From Lichenicola sp965198575 (GTDB taxonomy: Bacteria; Pseudomonadota; Alphaproteobacteria; Acetobacterales; Acetobacteraceae): a stretch of 64,000 bases of DNA. A program made the translations under genes and the position numbers. Positions 8,437 through 18,418 of the stretch are shown here, piece after piece (the stretch's first letter is position 1; every line of letters begins with the position of its first letter). The stretch spans positions 124,001 through 188,000 of the forward strand of contig NZ_OZ240671.1 in assembly GCF_965198575.1 (NCBI RefSeq), given 5' to 3'. The notes beneath the pieces were generated by a model. That model ran no database searches, had not been told where the DNA came from, and saw only the letters and a list, made by a program, of their open reading frames with translations.

Positions 8437-10020
8437 TTAGGTGCCGGTGCGTGGCGGCGATGCCAGATGGGTGGCGAGCACCGTGTCGGTCTGGCGGTCG
8501 ATCTCCAGCAGCTTAACCTCGTAGCCCCAGAGATCGGCCAGCTGCTTGAGCGATGCGCGTGCATCCTTCTCGTCGAGCAAGTGGCCGGGATCGGTTCGAT
8601 GCTGCAGCTTCAGGCAGCGGTCTCCGGTCAGGTCGACATCGACGATCTCGATATCCACGTAGAACGTGCCGGGGTCGTAGGACGCGGCCACGCTGCGGCG
8701 GATGTCGCGGTAACCCTGTTGGTTGTGGATCGCGTCGACCAGCAGGTACGATTTCTCGGCGTCGTCGCGCAGCCTGAACAGCTTGAACTGGCGCATCACC
8801 GCCGGCGACAGGAACTGCTGGATGAAGCTCTCGTCGCGATATTCCGACCAGGCGTGCTTCAGCGTGCCGATCGCGTCGTTGTTGCCGGCGATGTCGGGGA
8901 ACCAGGCGCGGTCCTCCTCATTCGGCGCCTCACACACCCGGGCGATGTCGGTCATCATCGCGTAACCGAGCGCGTACGGGTTGAAGTTCGGTCCGCCCCC
9001 GGTGTCGAAGCCGGGTTGGCTGATGACGTTGGTGGTCGAGTGGATGGTCTCGAGGAAGGCCGCGTCGTCGATCTGACCCTTGTCGTGCAGGCGCTGCATG
9101 ATGCGGTAATGCACCCAGGTGGCGCAGCCCTCGTTCATCATCTTGGCTTGTGGCTGCGGGTAGAAATACTGTGCGATGAGCCGCACGATGCGGATGACCT
9201 CGCGCTCCCACGGCGCCAGGCGCGGTGCGTTCTTCTCCAGGAAATAGAGGATGTTCTCCTCCGGCAGGCCGAGCCGGCGGCGTCGTTCGGCAGCGTTGTC
9301 GAGCGCTTTTTCGGCGCGGGATCCAGGCACCGTGCGCCAGAGATCGTTGAACACGCGGTCCTCGTGCTCGCGCCGGTCGCGGTCGCGCTGCTGCTCGCCC
9401 TTCAGGTCCATCACCCGGGCGCCGCTATGACGATGCACGCCCTGGTTCTGCAGCGCGTGGGCTGCATCGAGAATGCGCTCGACCGCATGCACGCCATACT
9501 GGTCTTCGCAACGCGCGATGTAGCCGCGGGCAAATTCCAGATAGTCGAGGATCCCGGATGGCTCGGTCCATTCACGGAACAGCCGGTTGTTCTTGAAGAA
9601 ATGGTTGTGGCCGAAGGCTGCGTGGGCGATCACCAGCGCCTGCATGGTGGCGCTGTTCTCCTCCATCAGATAGCTGATGCAGGGATCGGAATTGATCACC
9701 ACCTCGTAGGCGAGCCCCATCAGGCCACGCTTGTAGGCATTCTCATGGCCGACGAAACGCTTGCCGAACGACCAGTGCTTGTAGATCAGCGGCATGCCGT
9801 GCGACGTGTACACGTCGAGCATCTGCTCCGAGGTGATGACCTCGATGCGGTTCGGATAGACGTCGAGCTTGAGTTCGTCGAGGGCAATCCGCTCGATTGC
9901 GTCATAGGATCGGCGGAGCGTGTCGAACGTCCATTCCGACCCGCTATAGAGCAGCTTCCCCGCATCACCCCCCTGCCCGGCCGCAGCGCCTCCCGTGCCG
10001 ATGATGTCGAGCGGGCTCAT
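8437..10020 (-). CDS. spoVR: SpoVR family protein
   Basis: 527 aa. It matches the SpoVR/YcgB family along its length: N-terminal SEWTFDTLRRSYDAIERIA, the H/D-rich EEDRAWFPDIAGN region, NEGCATWVHYRIM and the C-terminal basic/hydrophobic region. In Bacillus SpoVR affects spore cortex; in non-sporulating proteobacteria the gene travels with prkA and DUF444 as a stationary-phase/stress operon of unclear biochemistry. It overlaps the end of the DUF444 gene by 4 bp (ATGA), so translation is coupled. Confidence 0.93.
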   Translation of the reverse strand: MSPLDIIGTGGAAAGQGGDAGKLLYSGSEWTFDTLRRSYDAIERIALDELKLDVYPNRIEVITSEQMLDVYTSHGMPLIYKHWSFGKRFVGHENAYKRGLMGLAYEVVINSDPCISYLMEENSATMQALVIAHAAFGHNHFFKNNRLFREWTEPSGILDYLEFARGYIARCEDQYGVHAVERILDAAHALQNQGVHRHSGARVMDLKGEQQRDRDRREHEDRVFNDLWRTVPGSRAEKALDNAAERRRRLGLPEENILYFLEKNAPRLAPWEREVIRIVRLIAQYFYPQPQAKMMNEGCATWVHYRIMQRLHDKGQIDDAAFLETIHSTTNVISQPGFDTGGGPNFNPYALGYAMMTDIARVCEAPNEEDRAWFPDIAGNNDAIGTLKHAWSEYRDESFIQQFLSPAVMRQFKLFRLRDDAEKSYLLVDAIHNQQGYRDIRRSVAASYDPGTFYVDIEIVDVDLTGDRCLKLQHRTDPGHLLDEKDARASLKQLADLWGYEVKLLEIDRQTDTVLATHLASPPRTGT

Positions 10021-11312
10021 GCGGTTTCCGATCGCCTGGCGAAGAGATCGCGAAACACCGGGAAGATGTCCCGCTTGTCGGCAACCTGACGCATAGTGAG
10101 CCGGTCATCGATCTCGGCGACCGTCTTGTAGCCACGCCACAGGTCGGTCTCGCCGCGGATCACCGCACCGGAGCCCACGATCTCGATATAGGCGTAGTAC
10201 TGCACCAGCTTCAGGATCTGGTCGCGCAGCAACGCGCATGATTTCGGCGTGTCGGCGCCGGAATTGTCGCCGTCCGAGGCCTGCGCCACGTAGATGTTCC
10301 AGCTCTCCGCCGGATGGCGCTCGCGCTGCACGCGCAGCATCTCGACCAGTGCCGAGGAGACCACGGTGCCGCCGGTGCGCGGATCGTGGAAGAAGGTGTC
10401 CTCGTCGACCTCCTCGGCCACCTCGGCATGGCGGATGAACACCAGCTCGACACGCTTGTAGCGGCGCTCGAGGAAGACGTGCAACAGCAGGAAGAACTGC
10501 TTGGCCAGGTCCTTCATGCGCTCGGTCATCGAGCCGGACACGTCCATCAGGCAGAACATCACCGCGCGCGTCGATGGCGTCGGCGTCATGCTGAAACGCC
10601 GGTAGCGCAGGTCGACCGGATCGATCCACGGCACGCGATTCATGCGCCGGAGTGCGACGACCAGTTCGGCCTTCAGGGCTGCGAGAGTTTCCGACTGTTC
10701 GGCCGCGGGGTGCGCCTCGAGGGCCGTGATCCGGGCTTCCAGCTCGGCGACGAGATCCGGCTTCGGGCGGCGCAGGCCGATGCGGCGCGCCATCGAGTGG
10801 CGCATGGTGCGGCCGAGATCCAGCTGCGATGGCGACCCGTCGCTGCTGAGCCCGGCGCGCGTCACGCTCATCGTGTCGGTGGTGGCGATCTGTCGCTTCA
10901 CCAGGTCGGGTAGTTCGAGATCGTCGAAGAACACGTCTAGGAATTCGTCGCGGGTCAGCACGAAGCGGAAATTGTCCTCGGCCCCGCCCTCCTCACCCCC
11001 CTCGCCCGGCCCGGCGCCGCCACGCCCGCTGCCTGCAGGCGGTCGCTGCAGCCGGTCGCCTGGCGAGAACACCTTGTTGCCGGAAAGGACGACATCGCGG
11101 ACGCCGCTGGAAAACACGCGGTGCAGCGAAGGCTCGTGCAGCGCGTCGGACGGGATCGAGATCGCGCCGCCGTTGCCCACCTCGCGCAGTTTCCCGGAGG
11201 CTACCGCGTCGCGTGCGGCCCGCTGCACCGCGTCGCGTGCCCGGTTGAGCACACGCCGGCGGTTCTCGATGTTCTTCCCATGCGGGTTGGGACGCCTGTC
11301 GATGATATCCAC
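10017..11312 (-). CDS. yeaH: DUF444 / YeaH family VWA-like protein
   Basis: About 431 aa with a GTG start at 11312, chosen because the family begins with an IDRR motif (here VDIIDRRPNPHGK) and because it clears the end of prkA by 20 bp. The centre has a glycine- and proline-rich linker. The C-terminal half is a von Willebrand A-like domain with a metal-site-like DVSGSM (here CLMDVSGSMTERMK) and later T and D residues (FFHDPRTGGTVVSS, QASDGDN). It works with the PrkA kinase and SpoVR as the conserved yeaG-yeaH-ycgB module. Confidence 0.92.
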   Translation of the reverse strand: MDIIDRRPNPHGKNIENRRRVLNRARDAVQRAARDAVASGKLREVGNGGAISIPSDALHEPSLHRVFSSGVRDVVLSGNKVFSPGDRLQRPPAGSGRGGAGPGEGGEEGGAEDNFRFVLTRDEFLDVFFDDLELPDLVKRQIATTDTMSVTRAGLSSDGSPSQLDLGRTMRHSMARRIGLRRPKPDLVAELEARITALEAHPAAEQSETLAALKAELVVALRRMNRVPWIDPVDLRYRRFSMTPTPSTRAVMFCLMDVSGSMTERMKDLAKQFFLLLHVFLERRYKRVELVFIRHAEVAEEVDEDTFFHDPRTGGTVVSSALVEMLRVQRERHPAESWNIYVAQASDGDNSGADTPKSCALLRDQILKLVQYYAYIEIVGSGAVIRGETDLWRGYKTVAEIDDRLTMRQVADKRDIFPVFRDLFARRSETA

Positions 11313-11332
11313 GCGGTTCAGGCCACCCGTCT

Positions 11333-13279
11333 TCAGGCCGACTGCTTGACGCGCATGTACCACTCCACGAGACGGCGTACCTGCCGCTCGGTGTAGCCAC
11401 GCGCGACCATGCGCTCGACGAACTGTCCATGCTTGGTCTCGGTATCGCCGTCCTTCTTCGATCCGAAGCTGATCACCGGAAGCAGGTCCTCGACCTGGCT
11501 GAACATGCGCTTCTCGATGACGTCGCGGATTTTTTCGTACGACGTCCAGGACGGGTTGCGGCCGCCATGCTGTGCGCGGGCGCGCAGCGAGAACTTCACG
11601 ACCTCGTTGCGGAAATCCTTCGGGTTCGCGATGCCTGCCGGCTTCTCGATCTTGGTCAGCTCGGCATTCAGCAGGTCGCGGCTCAACATCTGGCCGGTGT
11701 CCGGATCCTTGAAGTCCTGGTCCTCGATCCAGGCATCGGCGTAGTCGAGGTAGCGATCGAACAGGTTCTGGCCGTAATCGTGGTAGCTCTCGAGATAGGC
11801 CTTCTGGATCTCGTTGCCGACGAACTCGGCATACCGCCCGGCGAGCTCGGACTTCAGCGCCGCCAGATACGAGGCCTCGATTTCGGCCGGGAACTGCTCG
11901 CGTCGCACCGCCTGCTCGAGCACATACATCAGATGCACCGGGTCGGCTGCGATCTCGGTCGGGTCGTGATTGAAGGTTGCCGACAGCACCTTGAAGGCGA
12001 AGCGCGTGGAGATGCCGTCCATGCCTTCGTCGACGCCGGCGGCATCGCGATATTCCTGCATGGTCTTGGCCTTGGGATCGGTTTCGCGGATGTTCTCGCC
12101 GTCATAGATCCGCATCTTCGCGTATTGCGACGAATTCGGATGCGGTTTCAGGCGCGACAGCACCGCGAAGCGCGCGAGCATCTCGAACGTGTTGGGAGCG
12201 CAGGGAGCGCCGCCCAGGGCCGAGCTGCTGATCAACTTCTGGTAGATGCGCGTCTCCTCGGTGGCGCGCAGGCAGTACGGCACCTTGATCACGCAGACGC
12301 GGTCGAGGAAGGCCTCGTTGGTGCGGTTGTTGCGGAAGGTCTGCCACTCGGCCTCGTTCGAGTGCGCCAGGATCATTCCGGTGAACGGGATCGATCCGAT
12401 ATTCTCGGTGCCGACATAGTTGCCTTCCTGCGTCGCGGTCAGCAGCGGATGCAGCATCTTGATCGGCGCCTTGAACATCTCGACGAATTCGAGAATGCCC
12501 TGGTTGGCGCGGTTGAGGCCGCCGGAGAAGCCGTAGGCGTCGGGATCGTTCTGGCTGTGGCTCTCGAGCTGGCGAATATCCACCTTGCCGACCAGCGCCG
12601 ACACATCCTGGTTGTTGTCGTCACCGGGCTCGGTTTTCGCGATGGCGATCTGGCGCAGCTTCGAGGGGTGCAGCTTCACCACGCGGAAACGCGAGATGTC
12701 GCCGTCGAACTCCTCGAGCCGCTTCAACGCCCAGGGACTCGCGATGCCGGTGAGTGCGCGCTTCGGGATGTTGTAGCGCGACAGCAGGCTCGGCCCCATG
12801 CGATCGATGTCGAACAGACCGAGCGGGCTCTCGAACACCGGGCTGAGCTGCTTGCCGGCTTTCAGCACATAGATCGGCTCGCGCTCCATCAGCGTTTTCA
12901 ACCGCTCGCCGAGTGAGGATTTGCCTCCACCGACCGGCCCCAGCAGATACAGGATCTGCTTGCGCTCCTCGAGTCCCTGCGCGGCGTGGCGGAAGAATCC
13001 CACGATCCGCTCGATGGTTTCTTCCATGCCATGGAAGTCGGCGAAGGCCGGGTAGATCCGGATGGTGCGGTTCATGAAGACGCGAGCGAGTCGTCCGTCC
13101 TTGGACGTGTCCACGGTCTCGGCTTCGCCGATGGTCTTCAGCATGCGTTCGGCGGCGGAGGCGTAGCAGGTCGGGTCCGTGGCGCAGAGCTCGAGATACT
13201 CGCTGAGGCTCATCTCGGTCTCGCGACGTTCGTCGCGCATCGCGGTCGCCAGCGTGAAGACGTCGTCGAGCGGTGCCAT
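11333..13279 (-). CDS. prkA: PrkA serine protein kinase (YeaG-like AAA+ ATPase)
   Basis: 648 aa from the ATG at 13279, which has a strong GGAGGAG upstream; a longer frame to 13324 has no such signal. N-terminal PrkA AAA+ domain with Walker A LLGPVGGGKSS and the family segment YPAFADFHGMEETIERIV. The C-terminal PrkA kinase-like domain includes the ENIRETDPKAKTMQEYRD region. It is first gene of the prkA-DUF444-spoVR operon, a unit tied in enterobacteria to nitrogen starvation and stationary-phase stress. The 337-bp gap upstream should carry its promoter. Confidence 0.95.
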   Translation of the reverse strand: MAPLDDVFTLATAMRDERRETEMSLSEYLELCATDPTCYASAAERMLKTIGEAETVDTSKDGRLARVFMNRTIRIYPAFADFHGMEETIERIVGFFRHAAQGLEERKQILYLLGPVGGGKSSLGERLKTLMEREPIYVLKAGKQLSPVFESPLGLFDIDRMGPSLLSRYNIPKRALTGIASPWALKRLEEFDGDISRFRVVKLHPSKLRQIAIAKTEPGDDNNQDVSALVGKVDIRQLESHSQNDPDAYGFSGGLNRANQGILEFVEMFKAPIKMLHPLLTATQEGNYVGTENIGSIPFTGMILAHSNEAEWQTFRNNRTNEAFLDRVCVIKVPYCLRATEETRIYQKLISSSALGGAPCAPNTFEMLARFAVLSRLKPHPNSSQYAKMRIYDGENIRETDPKAKTMQEYRDAAGVDEGMDGISTRFAFKVLSATFNHDPTEIAADPVHLMYVLEQAVRREQFPAEIEASYLAALKSELAGRYAEFVGNEIQKAYLESYHDYGQNLFDRYLDYADAWIEDQDFKDPDTGQMLSRDLLNAELTKIEKPAGIANPKDFRNEVVKFSLRARAQHGGRNPSWTSYEKIRDVIEKRMFSQVEDLLPVISFGSKKDGDTETKHGQFVERMVARGYTERQVRRLVEWYMRVKQSA

Positions 13280-13616
13280 GGCGAACTCCTCCAATAAGCT
13301 GAGGCTGGTCAGTCTGATCACCAAGCGGGAGAATGTGAGCGTGCCTGCTCAGCTCTGCCGATTTTCGATCAGGTTCCTCCCTGTCAGGACACTGGCGGAT
13401 GAGGAGCCGGAAATCCGGCCGCTTCCGTCCAATGTCGGTTGGCGTCAGCATCAAGCTTCATGCGCCGGAAGCGTGGTCCCGACGCCCTGATGCAAGGCTA
13501 TAGCTGCCCAAGCTCATGTTTCAACTAAATTGCGGGCCGGACCGCTGCAACCTGAAGAAGTGGGCACGATAAGCACACACTTTGATGTCAGGTTCGGCGC
13601 GATCCGTTGGTCCGTG
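13280..13616. other. Intergenic region between prkA and the MBL hydrolase gene
   Basis: No open frame here looks coding on either strand. It presumably holds the minus-strand prkA promoter near 13300-13500. I could not pick a convincing -35/-10 pair, and no terminator hairpin with a T-run is visible. Confidence 0.5.
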
Positions 13617-14402
13617 TCAGACCGACAGGACCATCCCGTCATGCGCAGGCTCCAGGCCGGGCGGCAGGTTGTCCTGCATCCACGACCAGTCGAGATCGGT
13701 GCCCATATGCGTGAGCACGGTCCGCTCGACGCCGAGTTGGCGCGACCAGCCATGCACCAGGTCCAGGCTGGCATGAGCCGGATGCGGCCTGCGGTGGAAG
13801 CAATCGACCAGCCATGTCCGCGTGCCCTCGATGGTCGCGAGTGCCGAGTCGGTCAGGCGGACGACGTCCGTCGAGTACGTGAAATCGCCGATGCGGAAGC
13901 CGAGCGTGGTGCTGTTGCCGTGATCCTGCTCGAACACGGCGAGGCGCATGCCCTCGATCTCGATGGTCTCCCCCGGCGCCACGCTGCGCGGCAGCAGCAC
14001 CGGGCGGAAGAAGCTCGGCGGCGACCAGGGGCGGAAGGCGTATTCGAACCGCGACGCGATCTCGGCCAGCACAGGTGCCGTGCCGAACACCTCGATCGGG
14101 CGACCGACGATACGGTTCAGGCTGCGGGTCTCGTCGAGCCCGGCGACATGGTCGGCGTGCGCATGGGTGTAGAAGATCGCATCGATCCGGGGGATACCCG
14201 CCGCGAGCAGCTGGCTCTTGAGGTCCGGCGAGGTGTCGACGAGCAGGCAGCGTCCGTCATCGCCCTCGATCACGATGGAGGTTCGGCTGCGGCGGTTGCG
14301 CGGCTCTGCGGGGTTGCACACGCCCCAGTCGCCACGTCCATCGGCGCCGCCCAGCATCGGCACACCGGCGGACCCGCCGCATCCGAGGATGGTGACGCGC
14401 AT
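13617..14402 (-). CDS. MBL-fold metallo-hydrolase (PhnP-like phosphodiesterase)
   Basis: 261 aa from the ATG at 14402, 2 bp after the tatD stop; the long upstream frame is a tatD shadow. Beta-lactamase-fold motif FYTHAHADHVAGLDE provides the HxHxDH metal site, with further ligands in EQDHGN and the C-terminal LTHMGTDLDW. The start MRVTILGCGGSAGVPMLGG is typical of the PhnP-like group of cyclic phosphodiesterases that follow tatD in alphaproteobacteria. The substrate is not known. Confidence 0.9.
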   Translation of the reverse strand: MRVTILGCGGSAGVPMLGGADGRGDWGVCNPAEPRNRRSRTSIVIEGDDGRCLLVDTSPDLKSQLLAAGIPRIDAIFYTHAHADHVAGLDETRSLNRIVGRPIEVFGTAPVLAEIASRFEYAFRPWSPPSFFRPVLLPRSVAPGETIEIEGMRLAVFEQDHGNSTTLGFRIGDFTYSTDVVRLTDSALATIEGTRTWLVDCFHRRPHPAHASLDLVHGWSRQLGVERTVLTHMGTDLDWSWMQDNLPPGLEPAHDGMVLSV

Positions 14403-14404
14403 GG

Positions 14405-15190
14405 TCAGGCGGTCCGGCTGAACAGGCGATGGAAATTGTCGGTGGTCAGCCGGCCGAGGGCGTCGTCGGTCAGGCCGCGCAGGCCGGCCAGGGTCGCAGC
14501 CGTGTGGGCGACGTAGGACGGCTCGTTGCGTTTGCCCCGCCTGGGGACGGGAGCGAGGAACGGCGCGTCGGTTTCCACCAGCAGGCGGTCGGCGGGCACC
14601 TCGCGGGCGATGTCGCGCAAGCCGGTCGATTTCGGGAAGGTCAGGATCCCCGAGAAGCTGATGCTGCCGCCGAGTGCGATGGCGGTGCAAGCGAGTTCGG
14701 CACCGGAGCTGAAGCAGTGCAGCAGGAACCGAAACGGGCCGCCGGCCGCGTGCTCCTCGGTCAGGATCCCGGCCACATCGGCGTCGGCGTCGCGGGCGTG
14801 GATCACCAGCGGCAGGTCGGCCAGGCGGGCGGCACGCAGGTGGGCGCGGAAGCTCGCCTGCTGCAGGGCGCGGATCTCGGGTTTGCCGTGGAAGTAGTCG
14901 AGCCCGCTCTCGCCGATGCCGACGATCTCCGGCGATGCGGCCAGGGCGGCGAGTTCGGCGGGGTCAGGCAGCGTCTCCTCGTCGACATGGTCGGGGTGGG
15001 TGCCGATGGTGCACCAGATCGCGAGGCCGGGGCGGGCGTGGCGGGTCAGGCCGCGATTGACCGGGGCGGCAGACAGCCTGGTGCCGATGGTGACCATTCC
15101 GGTCACGCCGGCCTCCGAAGCACGGTCGAGCAGCTCCGGCAGCTCCTCGTCGCGGAAATGGTCCAGGTGGCAGTGGCTGTCGATCAGCAT
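14405..15190 (-). CDS. tatD: TatD family metal-dependent 3'-5' DNase
   Basis: 261 aa. TIM-barrel amidohydrolase motifs: N-terminal DSHCHLDHF (HxH), GESGLDYFH with the bridging Glu, LVIHARDAD, LLHCFSSG and LVETDAPFLAP. TatD enzymes trim single-stranded DNA or RNA and act in DNA repair or turnover. The gene lies 6 bp after metG and 2 bp before the MBL hydrolase gene, in the conserved metG-tatD-MBL order. Confidence 0.95.
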   Translation of the reverse strand: MLIDSHCHLDHFRDEELPELLDRASEAGVTGMVTIGTRLSAAPVNRGLTRHARPGLAIWCTIGTHPDHVDEETLPDPAELAALAASPEIVGIGESGLDYFHGKPEIRALQQASFRAHLRAARLADLPLVIHARDADADVAGILTEEHAAGGPFRFLLHCFSSGAELACTAIALGGSISFSGILTFPKSTGLRDIAREVPADRLLVETDAPFLAPVPRRGKRNEPSYVAHTAATLAGLRGLTDDALGRLTTDNFHRLFSRTA

Positions 15191-15196
15191 CGCGGC

Positions 15197-16744
15197 TCAA
15201 CCATCCGCAGCGGGAGCCGGCTCGACGTGGCGCGGGAAGATCCCTGCGGGCGGAGGCAGGATTGTGCCCTCCGGCAGAGGGGTGTCGAGATCGGCGATAA
15301 GGCGGTGGTCGGGTGGAACGCCGAGCTGATCGAGCAGGCGGCCCATGCTGTCGGGCATGAACGCCTGCAGCAGGATGCCCAGGTGGCGCAGCACGTCGAC
15401 GAGCACGGCAAGCACGGTGCCCATGCGGGCCAGGTCGGTCTTTTTCAGCGCCCAGGGGGCCTGGCGGTCGATGTAGCCGTTGCTCGCGCGCACCAGCTTC
15501 CAGATCTCCTCCAGCGCCTCGTGCAGCGCCTGGCGGTCGATCATCTCGCGCAGCGTCGCCGGGAGGGCGTGCGCCTGGGCCAGCAGGGCGGCATCCTCCT
15601 CGGTGGCGGGATCACGCGGTGGCAGGCGGCCTTCGGTGTTGCGGGCAAGCTGCGACAAGGTGCGCTGGGCCAGGTTGCCGAGGTCGTTGGCGAGCTCGAC
15701 GTTCAGCCGCGAGATCAGCGCGCGGCGGCTGAAATCGCCGTCGCCGCCGAACGGCACTTCCCGCAGTAGAAAGAAGCGCACCGGGTCGATGCCGAACTCG
15801 GCCACCAGGTCACGCGGATCGACCACGTTGCCGACCGACTTGCTCATCTTCTCGCCATCGATGGTCCACCAGCCATGCGAGTACACGCGCCGCGGCAACG
15901 GCAGGTCGGCGGCCATCAGGAAGGCCGGCCAGAACACGGCGTGGAAGCGGACGATCTCCTTGCCGACCAGGTGCAGGTCGGCGGGCCAGAAGCGCCAGAG
16001 CGGGGCGGTCTCGTCGGGGTAGCCCAGCGCGGTGATGTAGTTCACCAGCGCGTCCCACCAGACATACATCACGTGCGCTGGGTCGCCCGGCACCGGCACG
16101 CCCCATCGGAAGCTGGTCCGGCTGATGGAGAGGTCCTTCAGGCCCTGGCGGACGAAGCTCATGACCTCGTTGCGTCGGCCCGGAGGCCCGATGAACTCGG
16201 GATGCGCCTCGTAGAAGGCGAGCAGACGGTCCTGCCACTCGGACAGCTTGAAGAAGTAGGAGGGCTCGGTGACCCACTCGACGGGTGCACCGGTCGGAGC
16301 CACGCGCACGCCATCGGGGCGCAGCACGAGCTCGTCCTCGCCGTAGAAGCTCTCGTCGCGGGTGGCGTACCAGCCCTCGTATGCGCCGAGATAGATCTGA
16401 CCGGCCTCCTGCAGGCGGCGCCAAAGTGCCGTGCAGGCCTCGGTGTGGCGCGGCTCGGTGGTGCGGATGAAATCGTCGTACGAGATGTTCATCGCACCCG
16501 CCATGGCGCGGAAATCGGCGGAGACGCGGTCGGTGAAGTCCTGCGGCGGCACCCCTGCGGCAAGGGCGGCCTGCTCGACCTTCTGGCCGTGCTCGTCGGT
16601 GCCGGTCAGGAAGAACACCTCGTACCCGTCGAGCCGCTTCCAGCGCGCCATCACGTCGGCGGCGATCGAGGTGTAGGCGTGCCCGATATGCGGCGCACCG
16701 TTCACGTAATAGATCGGTGTGGTGATGGTGAAGCGCTTGGTCAT
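15197..16744 (-). CDS. metG: Methionyl-tRNA synthetase
   Basis: 515 aa, class I synthetase. The HIGH motif appears as YYVNGAPHIGHAYT near residue 10-23 and the second signature as KMSKS in the middle. The tRNA anticodon-binding helical domain with the WALKK segment follows. There is no C-terminal EMAP/Trbp111 dimerisation domain, so this is the short form usual in alphaproteobacteria. It charges initiator and elongator tRNA-Met. It sits between holB and tatD in one transcription unit. Confidence 0.97.
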   Translation of the reverse strand: MTKRFTITTPIYYVNGAPHIGHAYTSIAADVMARWKRLDGYEVFFLTGTDEHGQKVEQAALAAGVPPQDFTDRVSADFRAMAGAMNISYDDFIRTTEPRHTEACTALWRRLQEAGQIYLGAYEGWYATRDESFYGEDELVLRPDGVRVAPTGAPVEWVTEPSYFFKLSEWQDRLLAFYEAHPEFIGPPGRRNEVMSFVRQGLKDLSISRTSFRWGVPVPGDPAHVMYVWWDALVNYITALGYPDETAPLWRFWPADLHLVGKEIVRFHAVFWPAFLMAADLPLPRRVYSHGWWTIDGEKMSKSVGNVVDPRDLVAEFGIDPVRFFLLREVPFGGDGDFSRRALISRLNVELANDLGNLAQRTLSQLARNTEGRLPPRDPATEEDAALLAQAHALPATLREMIDRQALHEALEEIWKLVRASNGYIDRQAPWALKKTDLARMGTVLAVLVDVLRHLGILLQAFMPDSMGRLLDQLGVPPDHRLIADLDTPLPEGTILPPPAGIFPRHVEPAPAADG

Positions 16745-16769
16745 CGTCCGCCGTCAGGAAAAGCCGGGT

Positions 16770-17777
16770 TCAGGAAAGACTGGCCAGCAGGTTCAGGCTA
16801 GACAGCAGCGCCTGCCGCTTGTCCAGGTTGAACCGTTCGGTCTCGTCCTGAACGCGGCGGATCTGCTGCCAGATCGCGATGTCGTCGCCGGGATCGCCGG
16901 CACCCGGGGCCAGGCGGGCCGCGTCGCGTACCCGTACGGATATGGCGTCGCCGAGCAGGGTCAGGAAGGTCGCGAAGCCGCCCTCCTGGCGGATGACCGC
17001 ATCGGCCATCTGGTAGGCACGGCTGCCACTGGCGCCACCGGAGGCGATCAGCTCGCGCACCAGCCCGTCGAGCGCGATGCCGCCTTCGCTCGCCAGTGCC
17101 AGGGCCTGGCCGGGTGACCCGCGGGCGAGGCCGATCAGCGCCTCCCGTTCGGACGGGTCCTGGTTCGGGAGGTGCGCGAGCAGGACCTGGCGCATCGCGT
17201 CGTCGTCGAGGGATGCGAGGCGCAGCGTGCGGCAGCGGCTGCGAATGGTCGGCAGCAGGCGTCCGGGGGCGGCGCATGCGAGCAGCAGGACGGTCTGCGG
17301 CGGCGGTTCCTCGAGAAGCTTCAGCAGCGCGTTCATGGCGTTGCGGTTGAGGAACTCGGCACCGTCGATGATCACGACGCGCCAGCCACCCTCGGCGGCG
17401 GTGCGCCGGAGCAGCTCGCCGACCGGGCGGACATCCTCCACGACGATCTCGCCGCGATGGCGCTGGCGCTTCTCGTCATAGCCGCGGGCGACGGTGATCA
17501 GGTCGGAATGGCTGCCGGTGGCAACGCGGCGGAACACCGGATCGCGGGGATCGAGGAACAGGCTGTCTCCGGAGGACCGACGATCCTGGGCGGCCAGCAG
17601 CCAGCGGGCGAAGCGGAAGGCGAGCGTGGCCTTGCCGATGCCGGCGGCCCCGGTGAGCAGCCAGGCGTGATGCAGGCGGGCGCTGCGGGCGGCGGCGAGC
17701 AGCGTGTGTTCGGCGTCGGCGTGGCCGATCAGCTGGTCCTGTTCGCGGGGCGACGGGTGGGCCTCCTGGGAGCTCAT
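16770..17777 (-). CDS. holB: DNA polymerase III subunit delta'
   Basis: 335 aa. AAA+ clamp-loader subunit: Walker A variant GAAGIGKAT (~50-58), the Walker B region VVIIDGAEFLNRNAMNALLK and the sensor-1 SRC motif (PTIRSRCRTLRL). It belongs to the gamma-complex that loads the beta clamp at replication forks. It overlaps the end of tmk by 4 bp (ATGA), the usual tmk-holB pairing. Confidence 0.95.
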   Translation of the reverse strand: MSSQEAHPSPREQDQLIGHADAEHTLLAAARSARLHHAWLLTGAAGIGKATLAFRFARWLLAAQDRRSSGDSLFLDPRDPVFRRVATGSHSDLITVARGYDEKRQRHRGEIVVEDVRPVGELLRRTAAEGGWRVVIIDGAEFLNRNAMNALLKLLEEPPPQTVLLLACAAPGRLLPTIRSRCRTLRLASLDDDAMRQVLLAHLPNQDPSEREALIGLARGSPGQALALASEGGIALDGLVRELIASGGASGSRAYQMADAVIRQEGGFATFLTLLGDAISVRVRDAARLAPGAGDPGDDIAIWQQIRRVQDETERFNLDKRQALLSSLNLLASLS

Positions 17778-18418
17778 GCCGGGAGGCGCCGATCGATCTC
17801 GGTAAGCAGGGCCTGCTGCACCTGTTCGACGTCGCCGCCGGCATCGATGGTTGCGATGCGGCCGGGTGCCTGGTCGGCGATGCGGCGGAACCCGTCGGCG
17901 ACGCGCAGGTGGAAGGCCTCGTCGAGCCGCTCATAGCGGTCGGAGCCACCGCCGCGCTGCTGCATCCGAGTGCGGGCCAGGGTGCGCGGCACCGCCAGCA
18001 GCAGGGTGAGGTTCGGCATCAGGCCGGTGAGGTCGATCAGGCGGGCGATGAATTCCAGCAGCGCCGGGTCGCCGTGGGCGAGCCCGTAGCCCTGGTAGGC
18101 CAGGGTGGAGTCGAAGAAGCGGTCGCAGATGACGACCTGACCGGCATCCAGGGCGGGGCGGATGGTGCGCTCGATATGGTCAAGCCGGGCGGCGAAGTGC
18201 AGCAGCACTTCGGCGCGCAGGCTGAGGCCGTGGTCGCCCTTGAGCAGGAACTCGCGCAGCTGCTCGGCGCCAGGCGCGCCACCCGGCTCCCGGGTGCGCA
18301 GCACCTTGCGGCCGCGGCGGGCGAGTGCGTCGTCCAGCAGCCGCGCCTGGGTCGATTTGCCGGCGCCCTCACCGCCCTCGAGGGTGATGAAGAGGCCGCG
18401 CGTTAAGGGTTCGGTCAC
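17774..18418 (-). CDS. tmk: Thymidylate kinase
   Basis: 214 aa. P-loop LEGGEGAGKSTQA (13-25), the DR(Y/F) base-binding motif CDRFFDSTLAYQG and an arginine-bearing lid region (LARTRMQQRGG). It phosphorylates dTMP to dTDP. It overlaps dacC by 4 bp upstream and holB by 4 bp downstream, indicating tight translational coupling. Confidence 0.96.
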   Translation of the reverse strand: MTEPLTRGLFITLEGGEGAGKSTQARLLDDALARRGRKVLRTREPGGAPGAEQLREFLLKGDHGLSLRAEVLLHFAARLDHIERTIRPALDAGQVVICDRFFDSTLAYQGYGLAHGDPALLEFIARLIDLTGLMPNLTLLLAVPRTLARTRMQQRGGGSDRYERLDEAFHLRVADGFRRIADQAPGRIATIDAGGDVEQVQQALLTEIDRRLPA